The notes under the pieces: generated by a model
The model's database searches: none
What the model was told of the DNA's origin: nothing
What the model saw: the letters and a program-made list of their open reading frames with translations, nothing else
Part shown: positions 1 to 8,367 of the stretch, in pieces
How positions within the stretch are numbered: the stretch's first letter is position 1
Layout of the letters: each line of letters opens with the position of its first letter
Assembly: GCF_029544075.1 (NCBI RefSeq)
Contig: NZ_JAJQJH010000002.1
Span: 310,001-374,000, forward strand
Source: Chromohalobacter canadensis
GTDB lineage: Bacteria > Pseudomonadota > Gammaproteobacteria > Pseudomonadales > Halomonadaceae
DNA length: 64,000 nt
Reading direction: 5' to 3'
Position numbers and translations under genes: made by a program

Positions 1-1
1 G

Positions 2-940
2 GAAAGTGGCGTGGCATGGGATATGTTTACTCAAATTGGCGGTCTGCTCAAAAGCGGCGATCCGAAGAACCCGTTGGGTGTTCCCGCCGAACGGGTATTC
101 TTTACCGGCGAGTCCCAGAGCGGCAACTATGCGATCACTTACTACAAGTTCTTCCAGCCCGATGCCACGATAGAACAAAATGGCGGGAGCGTGCCGATAT
201 ATGACGGTTTCCTGACGGAAGCGGCCACTACGCCGACAGGAGTGCCGATTCGGCAGTGCGCGACGCCGCTGCCTGCCGACGATCCGCAAAACCTGATTCC
301 GGGTCGCAGTACACCCTTGGCCATGATCAACTCGCAATGGGACTTCTTTCCGGCGCGGGGTGGTCAACGGAAGCCTGACGCCAATACGGCCGACGACCGG
401 AGCGTGACTTGGGAGCTTGCCGGTGCCAATCATGGCTGGCGCTTCCAGTATCTGTACGGCGACGCTGATCATGACGACCTCCGCAAGGCTGGGCTTCTCT
501 CGCCCGATGCAGAGTGGAGCGCATGGAGTTGTAGTCCAGCCAATCCGGAAGTGCCGCTCTATATGGCCGAGAAAGCGCTCTACGAGCACTTGGTCGATTG
601 GGTGGAAGATGGAAAGGCTCCACCCTCGGCTGATCCCATCGAATTGACCTCAGAGGGGCAGGTCGCCTTCGATCAGAACAACACCGCGCAAGGTGGTCTA
701 CGCCTGCCCATGGTGGAAGTGCCCGTGGCCTCTTTTGGTGAGGGCCGTGCTACGCTGTCGGAAGGGTGCCCAGAAATCGAGCCCTTCGGCACTGAGAAGC
801 TGAAACGACTCTACGGGACACGTGAGGCCTATCTTGAGGCCTATCGCCAGGCAGCGTGGAAGCTGGTTCAGGAAGGCTTCTTGCTCAGCGAGGATGTCGA
901 CGCGCTGATGGCGACCGCCAAGGAAGTGCCTTTCGAGTAG
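2..940 (+). CDS. alpha/beta hydrolase domain protein, 5' end cut by window edge
   Basis: The reading frame is open from base 2, so the N-terminus lies outside the window; the first in-frame start inside it is a GTG at 11. The 309 visible residues contain GESQSGNY near residue 34, the SQSG-type nucleophile elbow of the secreted alpha/beta-hydrolase family known as Abhydrolase_10. A late GANHGW motif near residue 138 could supply the catalytic His. The substrate cannot be read from the sequence; relatives are putative esterases. A perfect 10-bp inverted repeat follows about 20 bp after the stop. Confidence 0.75.
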   Translation, partial: ESGVAWDMFTQIGGLLKSGDPKNPLGVPAERVFFTGESQSGNYAITYYKFFQPDATIEQNGGSVPIYDGFLTEAATTPTGVPIRQCATPLPADDPQNLIPGRSTPLAMINSQWDFFPARGGQRKPDANTADDRSVTWELAGANHGWRFQYLYGDADHDDLRKAGLLSPDAEWSAWSCSPANPEVPLYMAEKALYEHLVDWVEDGKAPPSADPIELTSEGQVAFDQNNTAQGGLRLPMVEVPVASFGEGRATLSEGCPEIEPFGTEKLKRLYGTREAYLEAYRQAAWKLVQEGFLLSEDVDALMATAKEVPFE

Positions 941-959
941 CGCGGGCGTTTTGCCTTTC

Positions 960-987
960 GATCACGGCCGCCAAGGTGGCCGTGATC
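960..987 (+). terminator. stem-loop after the hydrolase gene
   Basis: GATCACGGCC is followed by an 8-nt loop and its exact complement GGCCGTGATC. No clear T tract follows, so it may be a weak terminator or a transcript-stabilising hairpin. Confidence 0.45.
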
Positions 988-1212
988 GTTGAGGGCATCG
1001 TGCCCCGGAACTGGCGAAGTTCTGGGAACGTGCTCGAAGACGTTTAGCGTAGATGCTCTCTCCTCACCGTTCACGACTAACGTAGGCGCCGGATATCGAA
1101 GGCGGGTTCCTCCGCTCGGTCATTACAGCACCTGCGAAGGCCGAGCCGCCATGTGCATCCAGGCTTTGTGCTTCTAGACTGATATGTGACATTCGCTTTG
1201 GGAGTTCTCTGC

Positions 1213-1701
1213 ATGCGACTCGACGGTTCCTGCCATTGCGGCGCGGTGCGTTTCAGTGTCGATTCCCCGCACCCCTATCCCTATCAGCGCTGTTACTGCT
1301 CCATCTGCCGCAAGACCGCTGGCGGTGGTGGCTACGCTATCAACTTGAGTGGTCGCGCCGAGACGCTCGACGTGCAGGGGCGTGAGCACATCAACGTCTA
1401 CCGCGCTGTCATCGATGGCGAGACCAGCACCGGCGAGCGCCGCTTCTGCCGGCACTGCGCCAGTGCGCTGTGGGTCTTCGATCCCCAATGGCCGAGTCTG
1501 GTGCATCCGTTTGCCTCCGCCATCGACACGCCCCTGCCCATTCCGCCCGAGCGCGTTCACTTGATGCTCGATAGCAAAGCTAACTGGGTCGAGGTCGACG
1601 CCCGGGAAAACGACCAATGCTTTGCCGTGTATCCGCAAGAAAGCCTTGCCGAATGGCACCAACGGTTGGGGTTGGAAGAGGATAGCGAGCCCTCCACTTA
1701 G
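1213..1701 (+). CDS. GFA family (Mss4-like) zinc protein
   Basis: This 162-residue protein belongs to the GFA/CENP-V family, small zinc-binding beta-tent proteins related to glutathione-dependent formaldehyde-activating enzyme. The zinc ligands are visible in order: CHCG near residue 7, CSIC near residue 29 and CRHC near residue 80. The ATG at 1213 is preferred over an upstream GTG at 1186 because GGAG lies 8-9 bases before it. Most family members have no proven activity, so a formaldehyde role should not be assumed. The macro-domain gene follows 32 bp downstream on the same strand. Confidence 0.85.
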   Translation: MRLDGSCHCGAVRFSVDSPHPYPYQRCYCSICRKTAGGGGYAINLSGRAETLDVQGREHINVYRAVIDGETSTGERRFCRHCASALWVFDPQWPSLVHPFASAIDTPLPIPPERVHLMLDSKANWVEVDARENDQCFAVYPQESLAEWHQRLGLEEDSEPST

Positions 1702-1733
1702 ACAACGGATCAGGTACCCATGGAGGTGAGTTC

Positions 1734-2270
1734 ATGACGAAACGAAATCTTCAGGGCGTCACACTCGAGTGCGTGCAGGGGGATATTGCGCGCCAGCCGG
1801 ATATGGACGCCATCGTGAACGCGGCCAATGCGGAGTTGCGGATTGGCGGCGGCGTGGCGGGTGCGATTCATCGGGGCGCCGGGCCGGAACTGGAGCGGGA
1901 ATGCCAGCCGCTGGCGCCTATTCAGCCGGGGCAAGCGGTGATCACCGGCGCTCATAACTTACCCAATCGCTCGGTGGTGCATTGCCTGGGCCCGGTGTAC
2001 GGAGTGGACGAGCCCGCCGAGCCACTGCTGGCGGCCTGTTACCGCAACGCGCTCGAACTGGCCGAGCAAAACGAGCTTGGCTCCATCGCCTTCCCGGCGA
2101 TCTCGACCGGTGCCTTCGGGTATCCGCTGGAAGCCGCGACGCAGGTAGCGTTCAAGACGGTGCTGGAGATGCTGCCCCAGTTATCCTCGGTTAAGCATAT
2201 CCGCTTCGTGCTGTTCCAGGAGGCGGGCGCCCGAGTCCATGAAGAGGTTCTTGAGCGCTTGCTCGATTGA
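1734..2270 (+). CDS. ymdB: macro domain protein, probable O-acetyl-ADP-ribose deacetylase
   Basis: This 178-residue single macro domain resembles E. coli YmdB, which removes acetyl groups from O-acetyl-ADP-ribose and can reverse ADP-ribosylation. Conserved ligand-binding segments are visible: GDIARQPDMDAIVNAANAEL near residues 16-35, GGGVAGAIHRGAG, and AFPAISTGAFGYPL near residues 120-133. GGAGGTGAG precedes the ATG by 5-6 bases. It may be cotranscribed with the GFA-family gene. The substrate is inferred from the family; YmdB is the closest functional model. Confidence 0.9.
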   Translation: MTKRNLQGVTLECVQGDIARQPDMDAIVNAANAELRIGGGVAGAIHRGAGPELERECQPLAPIQPGQAVITGAHNLPNRSVVHCLGPVYGVDEPAEPLLAACYRNALELAEQNELGSIAFPAISTGAFGYPLEAATQVAFKTVLEMLPQLSSVKHIRFVLFQEAGARVHEEVLERLLD

Positions 2271-2354
2271 AAAGAACCATTAATTGAGACCCTGCCATTT
2301 TCGGGCGCCGGACGGTCCCGCTTTCGGTGCCCCTGCCTTTCTCTCTCCGACCAC

Positions 2355-2401
2355 ACCCCAAGACACACCCGCTTGAAACCTGGGTCATGGCGGGCAATTC
2401 G
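2355..2401. repeat. 46-bp direct repeat, copy 1 (upstream of the chemoreceptor)
   Basis: The segment matches 4415-4460 with one indel and three substitutions. The conserved core runs from AAGACACACCCGCTTGAAAC to GGCGGGCAATTCG. Both copies have the same orientation and lie upstream of a gene (chemoreceptor and ycaO). An imperfect CCCGC/GCGGG pairing exists inside. Confidence 0.7.
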
Positions 2402-2553
2402 TCTTTGGTAGCTGCCGCTTCCCCAGGAATCGGTGGTGTTTTTCTATACAATAATTTACATTATGTACAATGTTTGTACATGGCAAGAGCTGCCGGGCGC
2501 TAGGCGTTCTCGGTGCATATGCCTCCTTGGAATCGCAAGAAAGGAATAATATT

Positions 2554-4293
2554 TTGAAAACTCTTTTCTCATGGCTACGGGGAACGACGATTCGGGCCCG
2601 GATGACGGCCGGCTTTGCCAGTGTTCTGTTGCTGATGGTCATTCTGACCGCCGAAGGGGTGCGCGAGGTCAACCTGATCGACCACAGCATGAAAGTCATC
2701 AACGACGTCAACAGTGTCAAACAGCAGCATGCGGTCGATTTCCGAGGCAGCGTACACGATCGCGCCATCGCCGTGCGCGATGCGGTACTGGTCGACGACG
2801 AGGCCGACCTGGCACCGATCCTTGCGGACATTCAGCGCCTCGAAGGCGACTACCGCGAGGCTGCGACCGGCATGCGGGAGATCTTCTCGGAGAGCAATGT
2901 CACCGCCGAAGAGCGTAACGCCCTGGCCGCTATCCAGGAGATTCAGGCCACGACCATGCCGCTGATCGAGGAAGTGCTCGAGCGGCGACAGGCAGGCGAT
3001 ATCGCGGGGGCCGAGCAGTTGCTGCTCGACGAAGCGGCGCCGGCCTTCAGCACCTGGCTCGACGACATCAACACCTTCATCACCCTGCAAGAGGAGCTCA
3101 ACGCCGCCGAAACCGGCTTTGCGCGCAATATCGCCGAGAATTTCCAGATCACCATGGTGTTGCTGTGCCTGGGGGCCCTGGTAATCGGGGGGCTGGTGGC
3201 TACGTTGTTGACCAGGCTGCTGTTGCGCGAGTTCGGCGCGGAGCCCTACGAGGTCAAGGCCTTCGCCGAGGCGGTGGGCAATGGCGATCTGACCCGTCAG
3301 GTGTCGCTGAAACGGCAGTATCGCAACAGCATCATGGCTGCTCAGGTATCGATGGCGGAAAAGCTGAAAACAACAGTGTTGGAAGTGCGCGGTTCGGCCG
3401 AATCGGTGGCCACCAATAGCGAACAGATCGCCGAGGGTAACAACGAGTTGGCTTCCCGCACTGAGCAGCAAGCGAGCTCTCTGGCCGAGACCGCCTCCGC
3501 CATGGAAGAACTGGGAAGCACCGTTCAGCAAAACGCCGACAACGCCGTGGAAGCACGCAAGCAGGCCGCCAACGCCTCGCAAATCGCCGAGGAGGGTGGT
3601 GAGGTCGTCACGCAGGTGGTGCAGACCATGCACGACATCGATGCCAGCTCCAATGAAGTGGCCGATATCATTTCGATGATCGATGGTATCGCCTTCCAGA
3701 CCAACATCCTGGCGCTCAATGCCTCCGTCGAGGCGGCACGTGCCGGTGAGCATGGCCGTGGCTTTGCCGTAGTCGCCCAGGAAGTGCGCGAGCTGGCCAG
3801 TCGCTCTGCGTCATCGGCCAAGGAAATCCATGCCTTGATCACCGCCAATCGCAAGCGTGTTGAGCAGGGGACGGAACTGGCCACTCAAGCCGGCAAGACC
3901 ACCGAAGACGTGGTGACGTCCGTCAAGCGCGTGACCGAGCTGATGGAAGAAATCAGCAACGCGACCGCCGAACAGCGTGATGGAGTGCAGCAGGCCGGCG
4001 AAGCCGTCACCCAGATGGATCAGGTCACTCAGCAGAACGCGACCCTGGTCGAGCAAAGCGCCAGCGCCTCCAACAATCTCAAGGCGCGTGCGCACAAGCT
4101 GATGGAGCTGATGTCGGCTTTCGAGCTCGGCGCGGCCTCTTCACAGAACGCACGGTATGCGGCGGAGCGGCCCCGAGCCGCCACTGGCAGCGCGCAGCAG
4201 CAGGCGTCGACATCCGCGCCCGCACCGCGTCTGACGAGCACTCGTCACACTGCACGGCAGACCACCAAGGAAGAAGAGTGGGAGGCGTTCTGA
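2554..4293 (+). CDS. methyl-accepting chemotaxis protein
   Basis: Transmembrane chemoreceptor of about 579 residues. TM1 is near residues 17-33, a helical periplasmic ligand domain fills about 34-197, TM2 is about 198-220, followed by a HAMP-like linker and a long coiled-coil signalling domain. The kinase-control hairpin is unmistakable (IDGIAFQTNILALNASVEAA, about residues 375-395). The last residues EEWEAF fit the xWxxF pentapeptide that docks CheR/CheB, so adaptation should be methylation dependent. TTG at 2554 is chosen because AAGAAAGGA lies 8 bases upstream; an upstream in-frame ATG at 2470 has no ribosome site. The ligand is unknown. Confidence 0.9.
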   Translation: MKTLFSWLRGTTIRARMTAGFASVLLLMVILTAEGVREVNLIDHSMKVINDVNSVKQQHAVDFRGSVHDRAIAVRDAVLVDDEADLAPILADIQRLEGDYREAATGMREIFSESNVTAEERNALAAIQEIQATTMPLIEEVLERRQAGDIAGAEQLLLDEAAPAFSTWLDDINTFITLQEELNAAETGFARNIAENFQITMVLLCLGALVIGGLVATLLTRLLLREFGAEPYEVKAFAEAVGNGDLTRQVSLKRQYRNSIMAAQVSMAEKLKTTVLEVRGSAESVATNSEQIAEGNNELASRTEQQASSLAETASAMEELGSTVQQNADNAVEARKQAANASQIAEEGGEVVTQVVQTMHDIDASSNEVADIISMIDGIAFQTNILALNASVEAARAGEHGRGFAVVAQEVRELASRSASSAKEIHALITANRKRVEQGTELATQAGKTTEDVVTSVKRVTELMEEISNATAEQRDGVQQAGEAVTQMDQVTQQNATLVEQSASASNNLKARAHKLMELMSAFELGAASSQNARYAAERPRAATGSAQQQASTSAPAPRLTSTRHTARQTTKEEEWEAF

Positions 4294-4337
4294 CCCCCGG
4301 CTGAATACCTCAATGGCCGTTCGCCGCGAATGGCATA

Positions 4338-4366
4338 CCAGACGACCGCCACCGGCGGTCGTCTGG
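4338..4366 (+). terminator. perfect hairpin after the chemoreceptor
   Basis: CCAGACGACCGCC, a 3-nt loop ACC, then GGCGGTCGTCTGG: a perfect 13-bp stem 45 bp after the stop codon. No T tract follows, but position and strength suggest transcription termination. Confidence 0.6.
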
Positions 4367-4414
4367 CATCGAGGCTCACTTCTCCCTCTGCGTTGCACCG
4401 ATCATCGCTGTCCC

Positions 4415-4460
4415 ACCCAAGACACACCCGCTTGAAACCCGGATAATGGCGGGCAATTCG
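4415..4460. repeat. 46-bp direct repeat, copy 2 (upstream of ycaO)
   Basis: Second copy of the element at 2355-2401, ending 38 bp before the ycaO start. Together the copies bracket the chemoreceptor gene. It could be a shared leader/promoter element or a scar of duplication. Confidence 0.7.
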
Positions 4461-4498
4461 CCCCCTGGGCGCACCCGACACCAACCCGGTTCGTGTAC

Positions 4499-6706
4499 AT
4501 GGAAATCAAGGTCAACTTTCTCGAAAACCTGCGGCTGGCGGCCAAGTTCGACGACTTCACCGTCGAGACCGACCAGCCCATTCGCTACAAGGGCGACGGC
4601 TCGGCACCGAGTCCGTTCGACTACTTCCTGGCCTCCTCGGCGTTGTGTGCGGCCTATTTCGTGCGCTTGTACTGCAACGCGCGGGACATCCCCACCGAGA
4701 ATATCCGGCTGTCGCAGAACAACATCGTCGACCCGGAGAACCGCTACAACCAGATCTTCAAGATCCAGGTGGAGCTGCCGGAGGACCTTTCCGAGAAAGA
4801 CCGCACCGGCATCCTGCGCGCGGCGGAGCGCTGCAGTGTCAAGCGCGTGATCCAGAACGCGCCCGAATTCCAGATCGAGACGGTCGAGAACATCGACGAG
4901 GACGCCCAGGCGCTGTTGATGGGCACGAATGCCAAGGACGACGACGCAGGCGACGAAACCTGGATCGAGGGCAAAGACCTGCCGCTGGAGCGTACCATCG
5001 CCAATATGACCCGGATCCTCGAGGATTTGGGCATGAAGATCGAGATCGCCTCGTGGCGCAATATCGTGCCCAACGTCTGGTCGCTGCATCTGCGCGACGC
5101 GGCCTCGCCGATGTGTTTCACCAACGGCAAGGGCGCGACCAAGGAAGCGGCGCTGTGCTCGGCGCTGGGCGAGTTCATCGAGCGCCTCTCCTGCAACTTC
5201 TTCTACAACGATCAGTTCTTCGGCGAGGAGATCGCCGATAGTGCCTTCGTCCACTATCCCAGCGAGCGCTGGTTCCCGCTGGAAGACGACGACGCCCTGC
5301 CCGCCGGGCTGCTCGACGCACACTGCCGGGCGATCTTCGACCCGGACGGCGAGCTGCGCGGTTCGCACCTGATCGACACCAACTCCGGGCGCACGGATTG
5401 CGGCATCGTCGCGTTGCCGTTCAAGCGCCGCTCCGATGGCGAGACGGTGTACTTCCCCTCCAACCTGATCGAGAACCTCTACCTCAGCAACGGCATGAGT
5501 GCCGGCAACACGCTCGCCGAGGCCGAGGTGCAGTGCCTGTCCGAGATCTTCGAGCGCGCGGTGAAGAAGGAGATCATCGAGCAAGAGATCGTCCTGCCGG
5601 ACGTGCCGGAGGAGGTGCTGGCCAAGTACCCCGGCATTCAGGAAGGCATCGCCGCACTGGAGGCCCAGGGCTTCCCGGTGCTGGTCAAGGACGCCTCGCT
5701 CGGCGGCCGCTACCCGGTGATGTGCGTGACCCTGATGAACCCGCGCACCGGCGGTGTGTTCGCCTCCTTCGGTGCGCACCCGAGCTTCCAGGTCGCGCTG
5801 GAACGCAGCCTCACCGAGCTGCTCCAGGGGCGCAGCTTCGAGGGCCTAAACGACCTGCCGCAGCCGACCTTCAGCTCGCTGGCCGTTTCCGAGCCCAATA
5901 ACTTCGTCGAGCACTTCATCGACTCCTCCGGGGTGATCTCCTGGCGCTTCTTTAGCGACCGCGCGAATCTCGACTTCCACGAATGGGACTTCGCCGGCAC
6001 CACCGCGGAAGAAGCCGAGCGCCTCTACGGACTGCTCGCCGACCAGGGCCTGGAAGCCTACGTGATGGAGCACGAGGACCTGGGCGCGCCGGTGTGCCGC
6101 ATCCTGGTGCCGGGCTATTCCGAGGTATACCCGGTCGAGGATCTGGTGTGGGACAACACCAACATGGCGCTGGACTACCGCGCGGACATTCTCAATCTGC
6201 ACACACTCGAGGATGAGCGCCTCGCCGACCTGCTCGAGCGCCTGGAAGAAAGCCAGCTCGACGATCACATCAAGGTCGGCACGCTGATCGGCATTGAGTT
6301 CGACGACAACACCGTGTGGAGCGAGCTGACCATCCTCGAGCTCAAGCTGCTGATCGAGCTCGCCCTGGGCGAGTACGAAGCCGCGCTGGAGCACGTCCAG
6401 ATGTTCCTGCAGTTCAACGACAATACCGTGCAGCGCGGCCTGTTCCATCAGGCTATGCAAGCGGTGCTGGAGATCGCCCTGGACGACGACCTCGACTTCA
6501 ACGACTACCACCGCAACCTCACGCGGATGTTCGGCGAAGAGACCATGCGCCAGGTGATCGGCGCGGTGAACGACGAGGTACGCTTCCCCGGGCTGACGCC
6601 CACCAGCATGGGGATGGAAGGCATCGACCGCCACCAGCGCCTGATCGAAAGCTACCGGAAGCTGCACGCCGCGCGCGCCGCCGGGGCCGGCATCGCCACC
6701 TCGTAA
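4499..6706 (+). CDS. ycaO: OsmC-YcaO fusion protein
   Basis: This 735-residue protein joins an N-terminal OsmC-like domain (about residues 1-140) to a YcaO domain (about 150-560) and a helical C-terminal region. YcaO proteins activate backbone amides with ATP; E. coli YcaO is implicated in beta-methylthiolation of ribosomal protein S12. Visible YcaO features include KGATKEAALCSALGEFIERL, the NLIENLYLSNGMSAGNT segment and an acidic ATP-site stretch EAEVQCLSEIFERAVKKE. The E. coli protein lacks the OsmC part and is about 150 residues shorter. ATG 4499 and GTG 4493 are both possible; neither has a strong ribosome site. No RiPP precursor or partner gene is adjacent, so a housekeeping role is likelier than peptide modification. 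Confidence 0.9.
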   Translation: MEIKVNFLENLRLAAKFDDFTVETDQPIRYKGDGSAPSPFDYFLASSALCAAYFVRLYCNARDIPTENIRLSQNNIVDPENRYNQIFKIQVELPEDLSEKDRTGILRAAERCSVKRVIQNAPEFQIETVENIDEDAQALLMGTNAKDDDAGDETWIEGKDLPLERTIANMTRILEDLGMKIEIASWRNIVPNVWSLHLRDAASPMCFTNGKGATKEAALCSALGEFIERLSCNFFYNDQFFGEEIADSAFVHYPSERWFPLEDDDALPAGLLDAHCRAIFDPDGELRGSHLIDTNSGRTDCGIVALPFKRRSDGETVYFPSNLIENLYLSNGMSAGNTLAEAEVQCLSEIFERAVKKEIIEQEIVLPDVPEEVLAKYPGIQEGIAALEAQGFPVLVKDASLGGRYPVMCVTLMNPRTGGVFASFGAHPSFQVALERSLTELLQGRSFEGLNDLPQPTFSSLAVSEPNNFVEHFIDSSGVISWRFFSDRANLDFHEWDFAGTTAEEAERLYGLLADQGLEAYVMEHEDLGAPVCRILVPGYSEVYPVEDLVWDNTNMALDYRADILNLHTLEDERLADLLERLEESQLDDHIKVGTLIGIEFDDNTVWSELTILELKLLIELALGEYEAALEHVQMFLQFNDNTVQRGLFHQAMQAVLEIALDDDLDFNDYHRNLTRMFGEETMRQVIGAVNDEVRFPGLTPTSMGMEGIDRHQRLIESYRKLHAARAAGAGIATS

Positions 6707-6720
6707 ACCGCCCCTCCCCA

Positions 6721-6771
6721 CCCTCTCCGTCACCGCCACTCACGGCGCGCCCCGGCGGAGAGGGCATTTTT
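6721..6771 (+). terminator. Rho-independent terminator of ycaO
   Basis: CCCTCTCCG pairs with CGGAGAGGG across a 26-nt loop and is followed by CATTTTT, 15 bp after the stop codon. Confidence 0.75.
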
Positions 6772-7180
6772 CCCCTTCATGCGTTAATACCAGCCCCCAC
6801 CTCTACGACCAACCGCCGTTTTGCATCTATCACCACTCTTGAATACTCTGATTCACTAAAGTTCCTTTGAGAGTCATATAAAAGAGCGACAACGGCATAA
6901 CGCTGGGACTACCGCATGGGATGGCAAGGGCGCATCACGGCTTGCAGGGTAGGGGCGGTAGCGTGCCCAGGCCCGTGACCTGCTGCTTTTCCCCTCCACA
7001 CGCTGGCTCCGATAAAACGCGCGAAGTCTACATAGATTGCTGAGTTGCTTTTTAATTTATTTAAAATAAATGGCTTAGGTGAGGGGGGACGAGCTAGATA
7101 AGATTTATTGAACGCGTGGGCGTGTTCAAGTGATAAAACGAGCGCGCGGTCTAATAGCTTTTATGTTTCACTGAGTATCT
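6772..7180. other. intergenic entry into the cassette region
   Basis: No gene is supported here. Two structures are visible: a long-range stem at 6903-6915 pairing with 6955-6970 (CTGGG-ACTACCGC against GCGGTAGCGTGCCCAG), and an inverted repeat TTGAACGCG-tggg-CGTGTTCAA at 7108-7129 with one mismatch, 52 bp before the next ATG. Composition becomes AT-rich from about 7040. No integrase gene, attI or clear attC core is present, so the left boundary of the accessory block is undefined. Confidence 0.5.
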
Positions 7181-8287
7181 ATGAGTAAACGAGACGATTT
7201 CACCGAAACAACCAAAAGGGTTATGGCTGAGCGAGCCGCTTGGCGATGCAGTTTTCCTGGTTGTGGAAAAATAACAATTGGCCCAAGAATGGGACAGGGA
7301 GAAGAAAGGAAGTCTTTAAATTTAGGTGAGGCAGCTCATATCGTTGCCGCCGCAAAAAATGGCCCTAGATCTGACAAAAATGCTACACCTGAGTTCAGGC
7401 GATCCATTGATAATGGGATCTGGATGTGTAGAGCCCATGCAAGGTTTGTAGATACAGATCATAAAGAATATTCGGTTGAAACTTTAAAATTGTGGAAAAT
7501 CCAAGCCGAAGAGCAAGCTTACAAAAGTCTAAAGCTACAAGGTAATTATAATTTTGAAGATAGAAGAACACTTATTGCGATTGGCCTTGATTTGTTGCTG
7601 TATGGTGTATGGTCGTCAGTTAAAGGTAATGAGTGGGAGTTCATGGTTGAAAGATACTTAGAAGGCTCGAGCAAAGAATTAAAACATTATTCAGATGGCT
7701 TTGGTTCTATAGAGATGAATCAAAGGTTTATATCGGTAGAGTCTCAAGGTGATGCGAGAATAATTAAATCACCTATTGAAATTTGTTATTCCTCTGACGG
7801 TTCTGAGTTATTTAGAGTCAAAATTGAAGATAAAGTTATTGCCAAGAAGCCTTCCGGTGTTGGAAGTACTATTAAGTTAGGTGATGATGGCGATCTAGAT
7901 TTATCAGGTGGTGGAATCACACGGATTTCTGGTGTTGAAGCAGCTATTCAGTCGATAGCGACTTCTGCTGGTACCTTGTACGGCGAGTGTTTTTTCGATA
8001 AAACAGCAGGTTCATTCGTTAGTGAAATCTTTCATAAGTATAAAGATGATATTTATCTGTTAGAATCTATGATGAAGCTTGAGATGATAAGGTTGTCACT
8101 TGTTCCGAGGATTTCATCTGACAATAAAAACGTTACGCCTCCGCTTAGTTTCATAAAGGAAATAGTGTCGGTGAACATCCCGTCGGTTGTTTTGGTTGAT
8201 TCTCGACTATCAATGAAGTTGGAGCTGGTGTTGGGAGATGAAACCGAGTGGGTTGGCAATGTTAAAGTTTTTGTGCTGCAAACATAA
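7181..8287 (+). CDS. HNH-domain protein with unknown C-terminal region
   Basis: This 368-residue protein has an N-terminal HNH-like module: a CX4C pair (C23, C28), AAHIVAA with H53, the NGPRSD turn, then NGIWMCRAHARFVD with N78, C83 and H86, and a YSVETLKLWKIQAEEQ tail. This arrangement is common at one end of bacterial defence and effector proteins and probably binds zinc; whether it cuts DNA is unproven. The C-terminal 240 residues match nothing I recognise. Base use is far more AT-rich than in ycaO, suggesting transfer. Its stop codon is the first base triplet of attC site 1, so it reads as a cassette gene. A role in phage defence is inference from domain and context. Confidence 0.65.
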   Translation: MSKRDDFTETTKRVMAERAAWRCSFPGCGKITIGPRMGQGEERKSLNLGEAAHIVAAAKNGPRSDKNATPEFRRSIDNGIWMCRAHARFVDTDHKEYSVETLKLWKIQAEEQAYKSLKLQGNYNFEDRRTLIAIGLDLLLYGVWSSVKGNEWEFMVERYLEGSSKELKHYSDGFGSIEMNQRFISVESQGDARIIKSPIEICYSSDGSELFRVKIEDKVIAKKPSGVGSTIKLGDDGDLDLSGGGITRISGVEAAIQSIATSAGTLYGECFFDKTAGSFVSEIFHKYKDDIYLLESMMKLEMIRLSLVPRISSDNKNVTPPLSFIKEIVSVNIPSVVLVDSRLSMKLELVLGDETEWVGNVKVFVLQT

Positions 8288-8353
8288 CAAGTTGCTGCAC
8301 TCGGAAAAGTTACTCGCTACGCTCCCAATTTTCCGGTGAGTAAAGCGTTAACA
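8285..8353 (+). other. attC-like site 1
   Basis: It begins TAACAAG, where TAA is the stop of the HNH gene, and ends GCGTTAACA. The arms ACTCGGAAAA and TTTTCCGGTGAGT pair with a 2-nt bulge around a 21-nt loop, the folded form expected of attC bottom strands. The core GTTAACA deviates at one position from GTTRRRY. Confidence 0.7.
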
Positions 8354-8362
8354 GAGGAGGAG
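8354..8362 (+). promoter_or_regulatory. strong ribosome-binding site that argues for a rare start codon
   Basis: GAGGAGGAG is an almost perfect Shine-Dalgarno sequence. The first ATG in frame is at 8389, 26 bases away, whereas an in-frame ATC lies at 8368 (5-7 bases) and an ATT at 8377. Initiation at ATC or ATT would add seven or four residues. Confidence 0.45.
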
Positions 8363-8367
8363 TCGCT

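Noticed and set aside
2575-3753. 392-codon minus-strand open frame opposite the chemoreceptor gene.
   Set aside because: It lies wholly antisense to a well-supported gene and shows no domain.
4376-5779. 467-codon minus-strand open frame opposite ycaO.
   Set aside because: It is an antisense shadow in GC-rich sequence; residue composition is poor in hydrophobic order and it overlaps a certain gene.
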